A stretch of DNA of 64,000 nt from Bacteroidia bacterium. Lineage in GTDB: Bacteria; Bacteroidota; Bacteroidia; Chitinophagales; Chitinophagaceae. Each line of letters begins with the position of its first letter. Position 1 is the first letter of the stretch. Made by a program: the position numbers and the translations under genes. Below the pieces are notes generated by a model. The model ran no database searches and was not told the DNA's origin. It saw only the letters and a program-made list of their open reading frames with translations. The DNA lies in contig JAUIBA010000011.1 of assembly GCA_030427635.1 (NCBI GenBank), positions 1 to 64,000 of the forward strand. Direction: 5' to 3'. Below are positions 43,461 to 52,177 of the stretch, in pieces.

Positions 43461-43913
43461 TTACACCCCAAACTGTCTCAGGTGATGATCAAAATGTTTC
43501 CATTGCATAATAGCCCACTCCTCTGGCATAAGCCTTCCAAAGAATGCCTGAGGGTATGTAGTACATTTTCCGGCACCACCTTCAGAAAACTCCCTGATAC
43601 GCTGTATTGCACGAGCCTTCTCCACATCAAAATCCGGACTACCGCTAATAATATACCTCTTATCGGTACTGCTATTACGGGGAAAAGGCTTTTCACCAAA
43701 GTAAGCCGGCTTTACCAACTTACCTATAATCCTTAAAATAAACCCTACACGCGGCGAAAAGTCAAGCCCCATAGCCGTAGCCAACGAGGCATTGCAATGT
43801 GCCAGCATCTGATTTACATTCATTTTTCCCCATTTTCTTTGAGCATCGGCGGTTAGCCCCTCCAGGCGGGATATAATGCCCGCAGCATCCTCACTTCTGA
43901 ATAAGTTCTTCAT
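43461..43913 (-). CDS. DUF1569 (DinB-like) protein
   Basis: 150 aa four-helix protein. The DinB-like metal site is suggested by His in NVNQMLAHCNASLA, and by HFDHHLRQFG at the end, the usual positions of the three His ligands in DinB/YfiT relatives. The central GEKPFPRNSSTDKRYIISGSPDFD is typical of DUF1569. These proteins are thought to be thiol-dependent transferases or remain uncharacterised. It is the first gene of a probable operon with the YdeI-like gene. Confidence 0.8.
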   Translation of the reverse strand: MKNLFRSEDAAGIISRLEGLTADAQRKWGKMNVNQMLAHCNASLATAMGLDFSPRVGFILRIIGKLVKPAYFGEKPFPRNSSTDKRYIISGSPDFDVEKARAIQRIREFSEGGAGKCTTYPQAFFGRLMPEEWAIMQWKHFDHHLRQFGV

Positions 43914-43942
43914 CTTACTATTGCTGTTTTCTTTCGTTTCAG

Positions 43943-43950
43943 CAAAAGTA
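43943..43950 (-). promoter_or_regulatory. -7 element of the DUF1569-YdeI operon
   Basis: The minus strand reads TACTTTTG, a full match to TAnnTTTG, 29 nt before the ATG at 43913. Confidence 0.55.
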
Positions 43951-43993
43951 GAGGCCCCATGTGTCAGCCCTATGTCAGGGGTTCAAAAGAAAC

Positions 43994-44686
43994 TTAATGA
44001 TACTTATCAAAGTACTCCTGTAGTGTCATCTTATGTGGCTGAAATGGCGCTTGCAATACCTCGGGAGCCCCCATTCTGTCCAGCCTGAAGAAGCGAAAAG
44101 CCTTCCGTGTACGGCACCATGCTATCAGCAGCCAGCTCTCATGAGTATGCAGCAATGCAAATGGCTCCACTACCCTGTTACTTTTTCTGCCAGCCTCATT
44201 CGTGTAGTGAATACGCACCGGCAGATAGTTGGTAAGCGCATGCTGCAACTGTGACAAATGGTCACTGCTGCGCTCCTGGTTTACTATCCCGTCAAACTGC
44301 GTGCGCTGCGCCAGCAGATTGGCCTTTTCTTTTACATTATTTCTCAGCACAGCTTTCACCTTGTCGGTAGCCTCCATATAGTCGCGCACCAGCGATGCAT
44401 CTTTATTCTTCAGCACCAGTTGTTCCGCCAGTACCAGCGCATTGGCCTCCCGCTCTGTGAACATAACAGGCGGCAGGCGGTAGTGTGCCATCAATGAGTA
44501 ACCTTTACCCTCCTCCGTCACTATTGGCACCCCCGACTGCTCCAGAGCCCTTATATCCCGGTATATGGTTCTTACACTCACAGAGAAACGGGTAGCCAGC
44601 TCTGTAGCTGTCAGCAGCCTGCCGGTCTGCAATTGGGTAAGAATAGCAGTAAGCCTGGGTAAACGTTTTATTTCAGCATCAATCAT
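43994..44686 (-). CDS. YafY-type transcriptional regulator with WYL domain
   Basis: 230 aa. An N-terminal DeoR-like winged helix (LLTATELATRFSVSVRTIYRDIRALEQSGVP) is followed by a WYL domain at about residues 130-220 (IHYTNEAGRKSNRVVEPFALLHTHESWLLIAWC, FRLDRM). WYL proteins sense small ligands or single-stranded nucleic acid, and many control stress or defence genes. The DUF1569-YdeI operon starts 80 bp downstream on the same strand and is the likely target, although no operator was identified. Confidence 0.88.
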   Translation of the reverse strand: MIDAEIKRLPRLTAILTQLQTGRLLTATELATRFSVSVRTIYRDIRALEQSGVPIVTEEGKGYSLMAHYRLPPVMFTEREANALVLAEQLVLKNKDASLVRDYMEATDKVKAVLRNNVKEKANLLAQRTQFDGIVNQERSSDHLSQLQHALTNYLPVRIHYTNEAGRKSNRVVEPFALLHTHESWLLIAWCRTRKAFRFFRLDRMGAPEVLQAPFQPHKMTLQEYFDKYH

Positions 44687-44716
44687 ATTAAAAACTACAC
44701 CTTGCGGAAAGTAGCA

Positions 44717-45253
44717 TCAGCGAAAACTGTTGAATTCAAATAACTTGTAAAAGTGCAGCTTTTTGCCATAGAATCCTGGCCTGTTCATATTCTTTTCTAC
44801 ATATGCCCTCAGCTCATCCGAACTTTTCATTTTATAAATATTGGTATCGGTAACCAGCGTTGCCACCATCGTCCAGTAGTTTTTTTTCTCCAGCTCATCT
44901 ACCCGTAGCAGCACCTTCCCATTAAAAGTCTGTTGCTCATCAAAGCCTGAATAAGGCGCATTAAGAAACCTCACCCCGCCTACTTCTGAGAAAAATGCTG
45001 TAGCGTGCTCCAACCCTCTGTTGGAACCACCTCTGTTCATATAAGTCATATTCAGCCTGCGGTGTCCATCCCGTTCTACCACAAAGTAGTTATGCACATC
45101 TGTATCCTCTTTCAGCATCCATATACCCTGTATATGAGGATTGGCATCAATCCATGGGTATTCATCCAGCGGGTACTGACTCAGATATTTTACAGGCACA
45201 TCCTTTGGGCCTGGCATCCACAACAATAACAATGAAAAAATCAGATGAATCAT
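44717..45253 (-). CDS. Hypothetical exported protein
   Basis: 178 aa. A short hydrophobic N-terminus (MIHLIFSLLLLWMPG) could be a signal peptide, though it lacks the usual Lys. The rest looks like a small beta-barrel (IQGIWMLKEDTDVHNYFVVERDG, MVATLVTDTNIYKMKSSDELRAYVEKNM), with a lipocalin-like strand pattern but without the GxW triad. It lies 30 bp upstream of the WYL regulator gene on the same strand. No function can be assigned. Confidence 0.6.
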   Translation of the reverse strand: MIHLIFSLLLLWMPGPKDVPVKYLSQYPLDEYPWIDANPHIQGIWMLKEDTDVHNYFVVERDGHRRLNMTYMNRGGSNRGLEHATAFFSEVGGVRFLNAPYSGFDEQQTFNGKVLLRVDELEKKNYWTMVATLVTDTNIYKMKSSDELRAYVEKNMNRPGFYGKKLHFYKLFEFNSFR

Positions 45254-45370
45254 TAGAGATATATTTTATCACAAAATAAAAATTACCATGCGAATAATAA
45301 ATAGAACCGACATCTTTTTTCACAAGTGCATTTATAGTACACTGTATATCTGTGATAGAGATAAATGCTA

Positions 45371-45378
45371 TACTTTTG
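45371..45378 (+). promoter_or_regulatory. -7 element next to the start of the 143-aa protein
   Basis: TACTTTTG matches TAnnTTTG and ends 4 nt before the ATG at 45383. If used, the transcript would start at or just beyond the ATG, so either the mRNA is leaderless or the match is chance. Confidence 0.35.
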
Positions 45379-45382
45379 ATGC

Positions 45383-45814
45383 ATGCAATTAAAACCAGGT
45401 AAGGGTATAGGAGAACTGTCATTCGGTATGCTGCCGGCAACTGTCATTGCTAAGCTGGGCCAGCCAGACAGAATATTTGTTGCCGATGACGAGGAAGATG
45501 AGTTTATATATCAGTACAATGAATTGCGCATGATGCTTACTTTCTATAAGCATGAAAATGAAAGGTTGGGTTATATACGCTCATCCAATCCTGCTATAAC
45601 ATACAATGGAGAGCTGCTCATGGACCAGCCGGTAAAAGCCGTACTGGATGGCCCTATGAAAGGAATAAAAAACTGGCAGGCAGAAAAATATGACTTCTTC
45701 GATACCTATCTCAACGAAAAGAACTGGCTGGTACTGAATGTAGAATACGAGCGCATCAGCGACCTGGAGTTGGGCGTACCGCTGGATGCTGACGATGTCT
45801 ATGTCTGGCTGTAA
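45383..45814 (+). CDS. Hypothetical cytoplasmic protein, immunity-protein-like start
   Basis: 143 aa, acidic, no signal peptide. It begins with GKGIGELSFGMLPATVIAKLGQPDRI, a motif (GxGxLxFGMxxxxVxxxLGxPD) found in several small alpha/beta families including proteins near toxin genes. The remainder has alternating strands and helices (LMLTFYKHENERLGYI, WLVLNVEYERISDLELG). No toxin gene is adjacent, so a defence role cannot be supported. It is isolated, with a 321-bp empty gap downstream. Confidence 0.65.
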   Translation: MQLKPGKGIGELSFGMLPATVIAKLGQPDRIFVADDEEDEFIYQYNELRMMLTFYKHENERLGYIRSSNPAITYNGELLMDQPVKAVLDGPMKGIKNWQAEKYDFFDTYLNEKNWLVLNVEYERISDLELGVPLDADDVYVWL

Positions 45815-46135
45815 GCCCATAGCTGTTACCATCACATTTACGGCTACCATATTTTAGCTATCGTATACTGACTGACATGCCATGTATGCTACATCATCAT
45901 CTATCTGATGACTGGCATTGCTGCGCTGTCGTTATGCCGTAGCATACCCTGAACATACATGCACTGGCGGGAACATCATCCTGCACAATTCCTGTAAGAT
46001 GCTAAAAGTCAGCTGTTCACATACACTGATAATATTTGTCTATTGCCCCTTAAGCATTAAACATACTTGTATACTCTTTTGAAAACCTAATATTGCATGT
46101 ACAAACACTTATTTATACATCAATCTTAAATAATC
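45815..46135. other. 321-bp intergenic region, nothing recognised
   Basis: Lies between the 143-aa protein and the OYE gene. I see no ORF with coding character, no long hairpin and no full -7 match; TAATATTG about 45 nt before the OYE ATG is one base off. Confidence 0.55.
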
Positions 46136-47206
46136 ATGCAAACAAACAATGAAATTCTCTTCAGCGGATTCAGCCTCGGACCACTGACATTGAAAAACAG
46201 AGCAGTAATGGCACCAATGACCCGTTGTCGTGCCATTGGTAATGTACCTAATGAGCTTATGGTAAAATATTACTCAGACCGTGCCAATGCCGGACTGATT
46301 ATAACAGAGGGTGTATCTCCTTCACCTGATGGCCTTGGCTATGCACGTATCCCCGGTATCTTCAGCGAAGCTCAGACAGCAGGATGGAAAGCGGTTACAG
46401 ATGCCGTACATGCAAAAGGCGGAAAGATATTCATACAGCTCATGCATACCGGTCGCGTTTCTCACCCGCTCAACCTGCCTGAGGGAGCAAAAGTAGTAGG
46501 CCCTTCAGCCATAGCAGCTGCCGGCGATATGTGGACAGATGCACAGGGCATGCAGCCCATGCCTACACCGGAAGCAATACCAACCACAGAGATACCAGCA
46601 CTGATACAGGAATATGTACAGGCCGCAAAAAATGCAATGACAGCAGGTTTTGACGGTGTAGAAATACATGCTGCAAATGGCTACCTGCCCATGCAGTTTC
46701 TGAACATTGGCTCCAATCAGCGTACCGATCAGTATGGAGGTAGCTACGAAAATCGTAACCGCTTTGTTCTGGAACTGGCACAAGCTATGGTTGCTGCTAT
46801 AGGGAAAGAACATGTAGGTATACGCCTGTCGCCATTCAATCCTTACAACGACATGACACCAGATGCCCAGCACGAAGAAGCACAGTTCACCGCACTGGCT
46901 CAGGGGCTGAATGAAGCAGGTGTGTGCTACATACATCTGCTGGGTTTTGCGCTTACACCATCACTGCTTCAGTCTATGCGTGCGGCATATAACGGTCCTA
47001 TAATGCTGAACGGCGGCTATGATGCCACCCGCGCTGCTGCAGATATATCAGAGGGTAAAGCAGAGCTGATATCTTTTGGTAACACCTTCCTCAGCAATCC
47101 CGACCTCGTAACTCGTATGCAGCAGGGCGCTGCACTCACCCCTGCCAATCCCGATACTTTCTATACCCCGGGAGAAGTAGGATATAATGATTATGCTACA
47201 CTATAA
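46136..47206 (+). CDS. nemA: Old Yellow Enzyme family alkene reductase
   Basis: 356-residue FMN-dependent NAD(P)H oxidoreductase that reduces activated C=C bonds and, in relatives, nitrate esters and nitroaromatics. The TIM barrel starts LFSGFSLGPLTLKNRAVMAPMTRCRA. The substrate-binding pair is H-x-x-N in VEIHAANGYL, followed by FLNIGSNQRTDQYGGSYENR, a near-universal OYE signature. The phosphate-binding end is ISFGNTFLSNPDLV. It is a single-gene unit closed by a hairpin. The physiological substrate is unknown. Confidence 0.9.
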   Translation: MQTNNEILFSGFSLGPLTLKNRAVMAPMTRCRAIGNVPNELMVKYYSDRANAGLIITEGVSPSPDGLGYARIPGIFSEAQTAGWKAVTDAVHAKGGKIFIQLMHTGRVSHPLNLPEGAKVVGPSAIAAAGDMWTDAQGMQPMPTPEAIPTTEIPALIQEYVQAAKNAMTAGFDGVEIHAANGYLPMQFLNIGSNQRTDQYGGSYENRNRFVLELAQAMVAAIGKEHVGIRLSPFNPYNDMTPDAQHEEAQFTALAQGLNEAGVCYIHLLGFALTPSLLQSMRAAYNGPIMLNGGYDATRAAADISEGKAELISFGNTFLSNPDLVTRMQQGAALTPANPDTFYTPGEVGYNDYATL

Positions 47207-47225
47207 CTTCATACTGTATAAACAT

Positions 47226-47265
47226 AAAACAGAGTGGTAATTGAAAAATATTACCACTCTGTTTT
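47226..47265 (+). terminator. Rho-independent terminator of the OYE gene
   Basis: Arms AAAACAGAGTGGTAAT (47226-47241) and ATTACCACTCTGTTTT (47250-47265) are perfectly complementary over 16 bp with an 8-nt loop and end in TTTT. Confidence 0.85.
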
Positions 47266-47346
47266 GCATTTAGGTACTTCTGATATATACCACAATACTA
47301 GAAGTTAATTCACACGTTCAGAAAATACACGCAACACTTCGCACTG

Positions 47347-47547
47347 TTATAATTGTACTATTTCTGCCGCCTGATATGCCTTCACTTCAATTACGGAAAA
47401 GAACATCATCATTTCATCTTTAGTCTGCAACTGGCTTAAAGCATTTTGAAATGAAACCTTATCCTTCCATCCAATAATAACAACATTATCGCCAGTACTT
47501 ACATCAAAATACTTACAATCAAATACATAACCCGGGCATTCTGACAC
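47347..47547 (-). pseudogene. Small protein or gene remnant with no ATG
   Basis: The minus-strand frame is open from an in-frame TAG at about 47583 to the stop at 47347. It reads PTTNGDVFFRLVSECPG and then VFDCKYFDVSTGDNVVIIGWKD and SFQNALSQLQTKDEMMMFFSV. Sequence before the first possible start (GTG at 47547) already looks like coding sequence, so the frame is probably the C-terminal remnant of a longer protein. A functional 66-aa product starting at GTG is the alternative. It lies beside a diverged copy of the intergenic hairpin repeat. No family is recognised. Confidence 0.4.
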
Positions 47548-47603
47548 TAAACGAAAAAAGACATCCCCGTTTGTCGTAGGCTATACAAAATTAATTATAA
47601 CTC

Positions 47604-47657
47604 AGCTCGGCGTATGTCTCCGACTACGCCGCTACGGCAGCAAATCTCCTGATTTGC
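47604..47657. repeat. Possible diverged copy of the intergenic hairpin repeat
   Basis: Begins AGCTCGGCGTATGTC, like the AGCTTGGCGTAGAC start of the copies at 59773 and 62520, and holds a 7-bp hairpin GCAAATC (47640-47646) / GATTTGC (47651-47657) comparable to GGGCAATC/GATTGCCC in the 62520 copy. Similarity outside these two blocks is weak. Confidence 0.35.
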
Positions 47658-47742
47658 GAATGTGCAAACAAGAATCATATAGCACAGCATTTGTAATGCC
47701 TGTAAACAAAAAACCCACCCCATAAAGAGTAGATTTTCAATG

Positions 47743-47826
47743 TGCCCGGAACAGGAATCGAACCTGCACTACCTTGCGATAACCAGATTTTGAGTCTAGC
47801 GCGTCTACCAGTTCCGCCATCCGGGC
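47743..47826 (-). tRNA. tRNA-Leu (anticodon CAA)
   Basis: The minus strand has acceptor arms GCCCGGA and TCCGGGC. The D arm is TGGCGGAACTGGTAGACGCG, and the anticodon stem-loop CTAGA-CTCAAAA-TCTGG gives anticodon CAA. A class II variable arm TTATCGCAAGGTAG and T arm GGTTCGATTCC complete it. The length of 84 nt is right for tRNA-Leu. It starts 8 nt after the hscB stop on the same strand, so it is probably processed from the hscB transcript. Confidence 0.95.
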
Positions 47827-47834
47827 AATGCTTA

Positions 47835-48365
47835 TCAGCGGGCAGCAAATGTATCAATTCTTTCCTGTATCCGCAATAGGTATTTTTTGCGCATGTACAT
47901 GTCTTTTATCTGTGCCAGCAGTGCCCTGTCCTGCCCTGCAGCATCATACTGTTGTATCAGTGGCATAGTCGCCTGCTCCCATGCCTGCAGCTGCTCTGCC
48001 ACACTGTTCATGGCTGTCAGGCGGGCATCCTCATTGTCCGGCATATCCTCATAATCGCTCACCGCCTCATTCAGCTCCATCATCTCCATCAGAAAGTCAG
48101 GCGGCAGAGTGTACTTCTCCTCCTCCTCCAGCATACCATGCAGTTTTAATATGTATGCCATAGTAGCATCTGCATTGCGCAGCGTCTTGTAGGCCTCATT
48201 ATTTACCGCCGCCATACGCATGGCTTCCGCCATAGCATCGCCCCCCTGTGCCGCAAAGCGGTCCGGGTGGTATTTTCTGCTCAGCTCATAATACTTCGCC
48301 TTTACAACCGCAGCATCAGGAAAAAATGTTGCAGGCATCTCATATAATTCAAAATAGTTCATCAT
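47835..48365 (-). CDS. hscB: Fe-S cluster co-chaperone HscB (J-domain protein)
   Basis: 176 aa from the ATG at 48365 (or 48362, one codon later). The J domain has the HPD motif in RKYHPDRFAAQGG at about residues 33-45, after NYFELYEMPATFFPD. The C-terminal three-helix bundle (LPPDFLMEMMELNEAVSDYE) binds the scaffold IscU. With HscA it helps transfer iron-sulfur clusters. HscA and isc genes are not in the window. The longer frame back to 48422 is rejected because family similarity begins at MNYFELY. Confidence 0.88.
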   Translation of the reverse strand: MMNYFELYEMPATFFPDAAVVKAKYYELSRKYHPDRFAAQGGDAMAEAMRMAAVNNEAYKTLRNADATMAYILKLHGMLEEEEKYTLPPDFLMEMMELNEAVSDYEDMPDNEDARLTAMNSVAEQLQAWEQATMPLIQQYDAAGQDRALLAQIKDMYMRKKYLLRIQERIDTFAAR

Positions 48366-48438
48366 CACCGTTACCCTCTCTGTATGTAAAATGAAAATTG
48401 CAATAATGCATCCTGCCGGCACATTAGCACAGCCCTCT

Positions 48439-48470
48439 TTTGGACCTCGCCGGGCATAGACTTACCTTTG
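48439..48470 (+). promoter_or_regulatory. Promoter of the dehydrogenase gene at 48487
   Basis: TTTG (48439-48442), a 20-bp spacer and TACCTTTG (48463-48470) match the Bacteroidota consensus in both elements. The ATG follows 17 nt later. Confidence 0.75.
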
Positions 48471-48486
48471 CTGGCAAAAATACTAC

Positions 48487-49692
48487 ATGCTGCATATAGG
48501 AATTATAAGAGAAAGAAAAAAGATACCCGATGAGCGCGTACCCCTTACCCCTCGTCAGTGCAGGCTCATATTAGACAAATACCCCGGCATCAGTATCACC
48601 GTAGAGCCCTCCCCCACCCGCTGCTTCCCCGATGAGGCCTATGCGGCCGAGGGCATTACCCTCAATGCCGACCTCTCCTCCTGCGATATCCTCATGGGAG
48701 TAAAGGAAGTCCCGGTAGATAATCTCATACCCGACAAAACTTACTTCTTTTTCTCTCATACCCGCAAAAAGCAGCCATATAACAAAGGCCTTATGCGTGC
48801 TCTTATAGAAAAGCGCATCCGCATGATAGACTACGAATGCCTCACCCATGCCGATGATCAGCGTATCCTCGGCTTTGGCATGTATGCCGGCATCGTAGGC
48901 GCGCACAATGGTATGCTCACATGGGGCCGTAAGTTTGGCAGCTATGAGCTGCCCGCGGCCCATGCAGTAGCCACCTATAAAGATCTGGTAGAAACTTACG
49001 ACAATGTAAAGCTGCCCGGCGTTAAGATAGCAGTTACCGGCTCCGGCAAAGTAGCCGCAGGCATACGTGACATTATGGGCCGTTTTGATATAGAAGAGGT
49101 AGAGCCCGGCGATTATCTCACACATCAGTACGAGTATCCCGTATTCACCCACCTCAAGGGTGCCGACCTTTATGCCCGCAAAGACAATGATGAGTTTTAC
49201 CGTGACGACTTCCATGCCAATCCCGAAGCATACAAATGCCTCTTCTCGTCCTATGTCAATCAGACCGACATACTCATGAACGGCATCTACTGGGAGCCGC
49301 GTATTGCACGCCTGTTTGAGCGGCAGGACATCCGCCGCCGCGACTGGCGCATCAGTGTCATTGCCGATATCACCTGCGATATAGATGGCTCCGTACCTAT
49401 CAATCTTGATGCCACCACCATTGCCGACCCCGTATATGGTGTAGACCGCGATACCATTACCCGCACAGCTCCCTACCAGAACACCCGCAACATCATAGAT
49501 GTAATGGCCGTGGACAATCTGCCCAATGAGCTGCCGCGCGATGCCTCACAGTACTTTGGCGTACACTTTGAAAAACATGTACTGCCCGAGCTGCTGAAGC
49601 CTCAGAGCGATATCCTCAGTCGTGCCACTATCTGCCACAACGGGGAGCTCACTAAAAAATTCAGCTATCTGGCCGATTATGCCGCACCTTAG
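48487..49692 (+). CDS. NAD(P)-dependent saccharopine/alanine dehydrogenase-like enzyme
   Basis: 401 aa. The N-terminal alanine-dehydrogenase/PNT-like domain begins [23 protein letters not shown], where RVPLTP is the family signature, and has [20 protein letters not shown]. The nucleotide-binding part carries [15 protein letters not shown], a GxGxxAxG Rossmann motif. The C-terminal half ([19 protein letters not shown]) resembles fungal-type saccharopine dehydrogenases and Bacteroidota relatives. Likely an amino-acid dehydrogenase, but lysine- versus other specificity cannot be decided. It lies 98 bp upstream of parE in the same direction. Confidence 0.82.
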   Translation: MLHIGIIRERKKIPDERVPLTPRQCRLILDKYPGISITVEPSPTRCFPDEAYAAEGITLNADLSSCDILMGVKEVPVDNLIPDKTYFFFSHTRKKQPYNKGLMRALIEKRIRMIDYECLTHADDQRILGFGMYAGIVGAHNGMLTWGRKFGSYELPAAHAVATYKDLVETYDNVKLPGVKIAVTGSGKVAAGIRDIMGRFDIEEVEPGDYLTHQYEYPVFTHLKGADLYARKDNDEFYRDDFHANPEAYKCLFSSYVNQTDILMNGIYWEPRIARLFERQDIRRRDWRISVIADITCDIDGSVPINLDATTIADPVYGVDRDTITRTAPYQNTRNIIDVMAVDNLPNELPRDASQYFGVHFEKHVLPELLKPQSDILSRATICHNGELTKKFSYLADYAAP

Positions 49693-49790
49693 CGCTTTTG
49701 CCGCCAGATGCAGTAAATTTACCACTGCGGCACCTGCCGCAGCATACCTGTAACCTTTCACACTCATTAGCACAACAGTATTCAGCAACA

Positions 49791-51689
49791 ATGGCAGAAT
49801 TAATACCACAGTATAACGAAGACAGTATCCGCTCGCTCGACTGGCGCGAGCATATACGCCTGCGCCCGGGCATGTACATAGGCAAGCTGGGCGATGGCTC
49901 CAGCGTAGATGATGGTATCTATGTACTGGTAAAGGAAGTAGTGGATAACAGTATAGATGAGTTTGCAATGGGCCAGGGCAAGCGTATAGAGCTCACTGTA
50001 AGCGATGGTCAGGTTACCGTGCGCGACTATGGCCGCGGCATCCCTCTGGGCAAGGTAGTAGATGTGGTGAGCAAGATAAACACAGGTGCCAAGTACGACA
50101 GTAAAGCCTTTCAGAAATCAGTAGGTCTTAACGGTGTGGGTACCAAAGCCGTGAATGCCCTCAGTACATGGTTCCGGGTCACCGCCTTTCGCGATGGCCG
50201 CTCTAAAACTGCCGAGTTTGCCCGTGGTGTCCTCACCAAAGAGCACCCGGAAACCGACACTACCGAGCCAAATGGCACACTCGTGATTTTCCGTCCCGAC
50301 GATACCGTTTTTCGCAACTATCACTTCATTCACGAGTATCTGGAAAACCAGGTATGGAACTACTGCTTTCTCAATGCAGGCCTGCTTATTCACTTTAATG
50401 GCCGCAACTATGTATCTAAAAACGGCCTCATGGACCTCCTGTCGCGCAAGACAGACCCCGAGACCAACCGCTACCCCATCATACACCTCAAGGGAGCAGA
50501 TATAGAAGTAGCCCTCACCCATACTAACGACTATGGCGAGGATATCTACTCATTTGTCAATGGGCAGCACACCACACAGGGCGGTACCCATCAGGCAGCA
50601 TTCCGCGAGGCATTTGTAAAAACCATCCGCGACTTTTACAAGAAAGACTACGATGCGTCCGATATCCGCCAGAGCATCTGTGCCGCTATAGCAGTGCGCG
50701 TTCAGGAGCCCGTATTTGAGTCGCAGACCAAGACCAAGCTCGGCTCTCAGTATGTACATGAAGGTGGCCCCTCCATGAAAACATTCGTGCTGGAGTTCCT
50801 CGGCAAGCACCTTGACGACTTCCTGCACAAAAACCCCGCCACTGCCGAGGCGCTCAAGAAACGTATAGAGCAGTCAGAGCGGGAACGTAAGGAACTCAGC
50901 GGCATACGTAAACTGGCCAATGAACGTGCCAAAAAGGCCAACCTTCACAACAAAAAACTGCGTGACTGCCGCATACATCTCAATGACGAGCCCCCGGCAA
51001 AGAATCGGGATGAGTACAATCAGCGCCAGCTGGAGTCTACCATCTTCATCACCGAGGGCGACTCTGCCAGCGGTAGCATCACCAAGAGCCGCGATGTGGA
51101 AATACAGGCCGTATTCAGCCTGCGTGGTAAGCCGCTCAACTGTTATGGCCTCACCAAAAAAGTTGTGTATGAAAATGAGGAGTTCAACCTCCTCCATCAT
51201 GCCCTTAATATAGAAGAAGGCCTCGACGGCCTTCGTTATAACAACATCGTTATAGCTACCGATGCCGACGTGGATGGTATGCACATCCGCCTCCTTATCA
51301 TGACCTTCTTCCTCCAGTTCTTCCCCGACCTCGTGCGGGGCAATCATGTGTACATCCTGCAGACCCCCCTCTTCCGCGTACGAAACAAGCAGAAAACCAT
51401 CTATTGCTATAGCGACGAGGAGCGCCAGCGTGCTATTCAGGAGATAGGCAGCAAGGCAGAGATTACACGATTCAAAGGCCTGGGAGAAATAAGCCCTGAA
51501 GAGTTTGCACAGTTCATAGGAGAAGACATGCGCAAAGACCCAGTACTACTCTCTAAAGATGCGCAGATACAGAAACTGCTGGAATACTACATGGGCAAAA
51601 ACACCCCCGACCGCCAGCAGTTTATCATCAACAACCTCCGCGTAGAAAAAGACCTTGCCGAAGAGCAAAGCGTCACTGCCGAAGCATAA
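49791..51689 (+). CDS. parE: DNA topoisomerase IV subunit B
   Basis: 632-residue type IIA topoisomerase ATPase subunit. The GHKL ATPase domain shows [13 protein letters not shown], the N box [12 protein letters not shown] and the ATP lid [17 protein letters not shown]. The transducer domain follows, then TOPRIM with [11 protein letters not shown] and [19 protein letters not shown]. The length matches ParE more than GyrB. The ATG at 49791 ([18 protein letters not shown]) is chosen; the upstream in-frame extension to 49698 has no similarity. ParC is not adjacent in this window, although it is often next door in Bacteroidota. Confidence 0.9.
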   Translation: MAELIPQYNEDSIRSLDWREHIRLRPGMYIGKLGDGSSVDDGIYVLVKEVVDNSIDEFAMGQGKRIELTVSDGQVTVRDYGRGIPLGKVVDVVSKINTGAKYDSKAFQKSVGLNGVGTKAVNALSTWFRVTAFRDGRSKTAEFARGVLTKEHPETDTTEPNGTLVIFRPDDTVFRNYHFIHEYLENQVWNYCFLNAGLLIHFNGRNYVSKNGLMDLLSRKTDPETNRYPIIHLKGADIEVALTHTNDYGEDIYSFVNGQHTTQGGTHQAAFREAFVKTIRDFYKKDYDASDIRQSICAAIAVRVQEPVFESQTKTKLGSQYVHEGGPSMKTFVLEFLGKHLDDFLHKNPATAEALKKRIEQSERERKELSGIRKLANERAKKANLHNKKLRDCRIHLNDEPPAKNRDEYNQRQLESTIFITEGDSASGSITKSRDVEIQAVFSLRGKPLNCYGLTKKVVYENEEFNLLHHALNIEEGLDGLRYNNIVIATDADVDGMHIRLLIMTFFLQFFPDLVRGNHVYILQTPLFRVRNKQKTIYCYSDEERQRAIQEIGSKAEITRFKGLGEISPEEFAQFIGEDMRKDPVLLSKDAQIQKLLEYYMGKNTPDRQQFIINNLRVEKDLAEEQSVTAEA

Positions 51690-51706
51690 TAGAGCGAATA
51701 AAATCA

Positions 51707-51742
51707 CGCTTCACAAGATGGTATCAGCCCTCTTGTGAAGCG
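51707..51742 (+). terminator. Hairpin terminator after parE
   Basis: Arms CGCTTCACAAGA (51707-51718) and TCTTGTGAAGCG (51731-51742) pair perfectly over 12 bp with a 12-nt loop, 18 nt beyond the parE stop. The T tract is weak (CAATCATT). Confidence 0.7.
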
Positions 51743-51955
51743 CAATCATTCAGCAGTAGTACATACATAGCACATGCCTTGCAATTAAGCTTGGCACATG
51801 ATGGCGCCTTTTTACTGCGGTAGCTGGTAGCACTGACAAACAGGAAAACTACGGACGCTCAGGTTGGCACACATAGCTTCACTAAAAGTACATACCCCGC
51901 AGGAAAACCAGCGCCATGCTGCCCCATAGCGCCGAAAGACAACAGCGTATAGCTA

Positions 51956-52058
51956 CCCCTTTGTCAGGCGGACCTGTCTGCCGGGGTAGAGCCATTTGAC
52001 AAAGGGTGTCCTCTTCTTTTTGCTTCTTTTTCTTCTGGACAAGCAGAAGAAAAAGAAG
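51956..52058. repeat. Two stacked inverted repeats in the gap after parE
   Basis: First, CCCTTTGTCA (51957-51966) pairs with TGACAAAGGG (51997-52006) over 10 bp, enclosing a GC-rich 30-nt segment. Second, CTTCTTTTTCTTCTG (52023-52037) pairs with CAGAAGAAAAAGAAG (52044-52058) over 15 perfect bp with a 6-nt loop. The purine/pyrimidine asymmetry of the second stem is marked. No ORF spans them convincingly. Confidence 0.7.
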
Positions 52059-52177
52059 AAGCCAGCAGCCACAAAAAACAAAGCCCCATACCTTAACATT
52101 ATTTTGTCATATATCCACCCTCACACACTACCATCCTCCCTGCCCGTTTATTAACTTTATAGAAAAATTCCCCCACC

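Larger units (their letters stand above)
51690..52177. other. 488-bp intergenic region rich in hairpins
   Basis: Contains the parE terminator (51707-51742) and the two inverted repeats at 51956-52058. The stretch 51743-51955 holds nothing I recognise. Short frames here lack coding character. Confidence 0.6.

Noticed and set aside
45383-45814. Toxin-immunity pair
   Set aside because: The 143-aa protein has an immunity-like start motif, but no toxin gene is adjacent.
47675-47857. 60-codon minus-strand frame
   Set aside because: It spans tRNA-Leu and the end of hscB.
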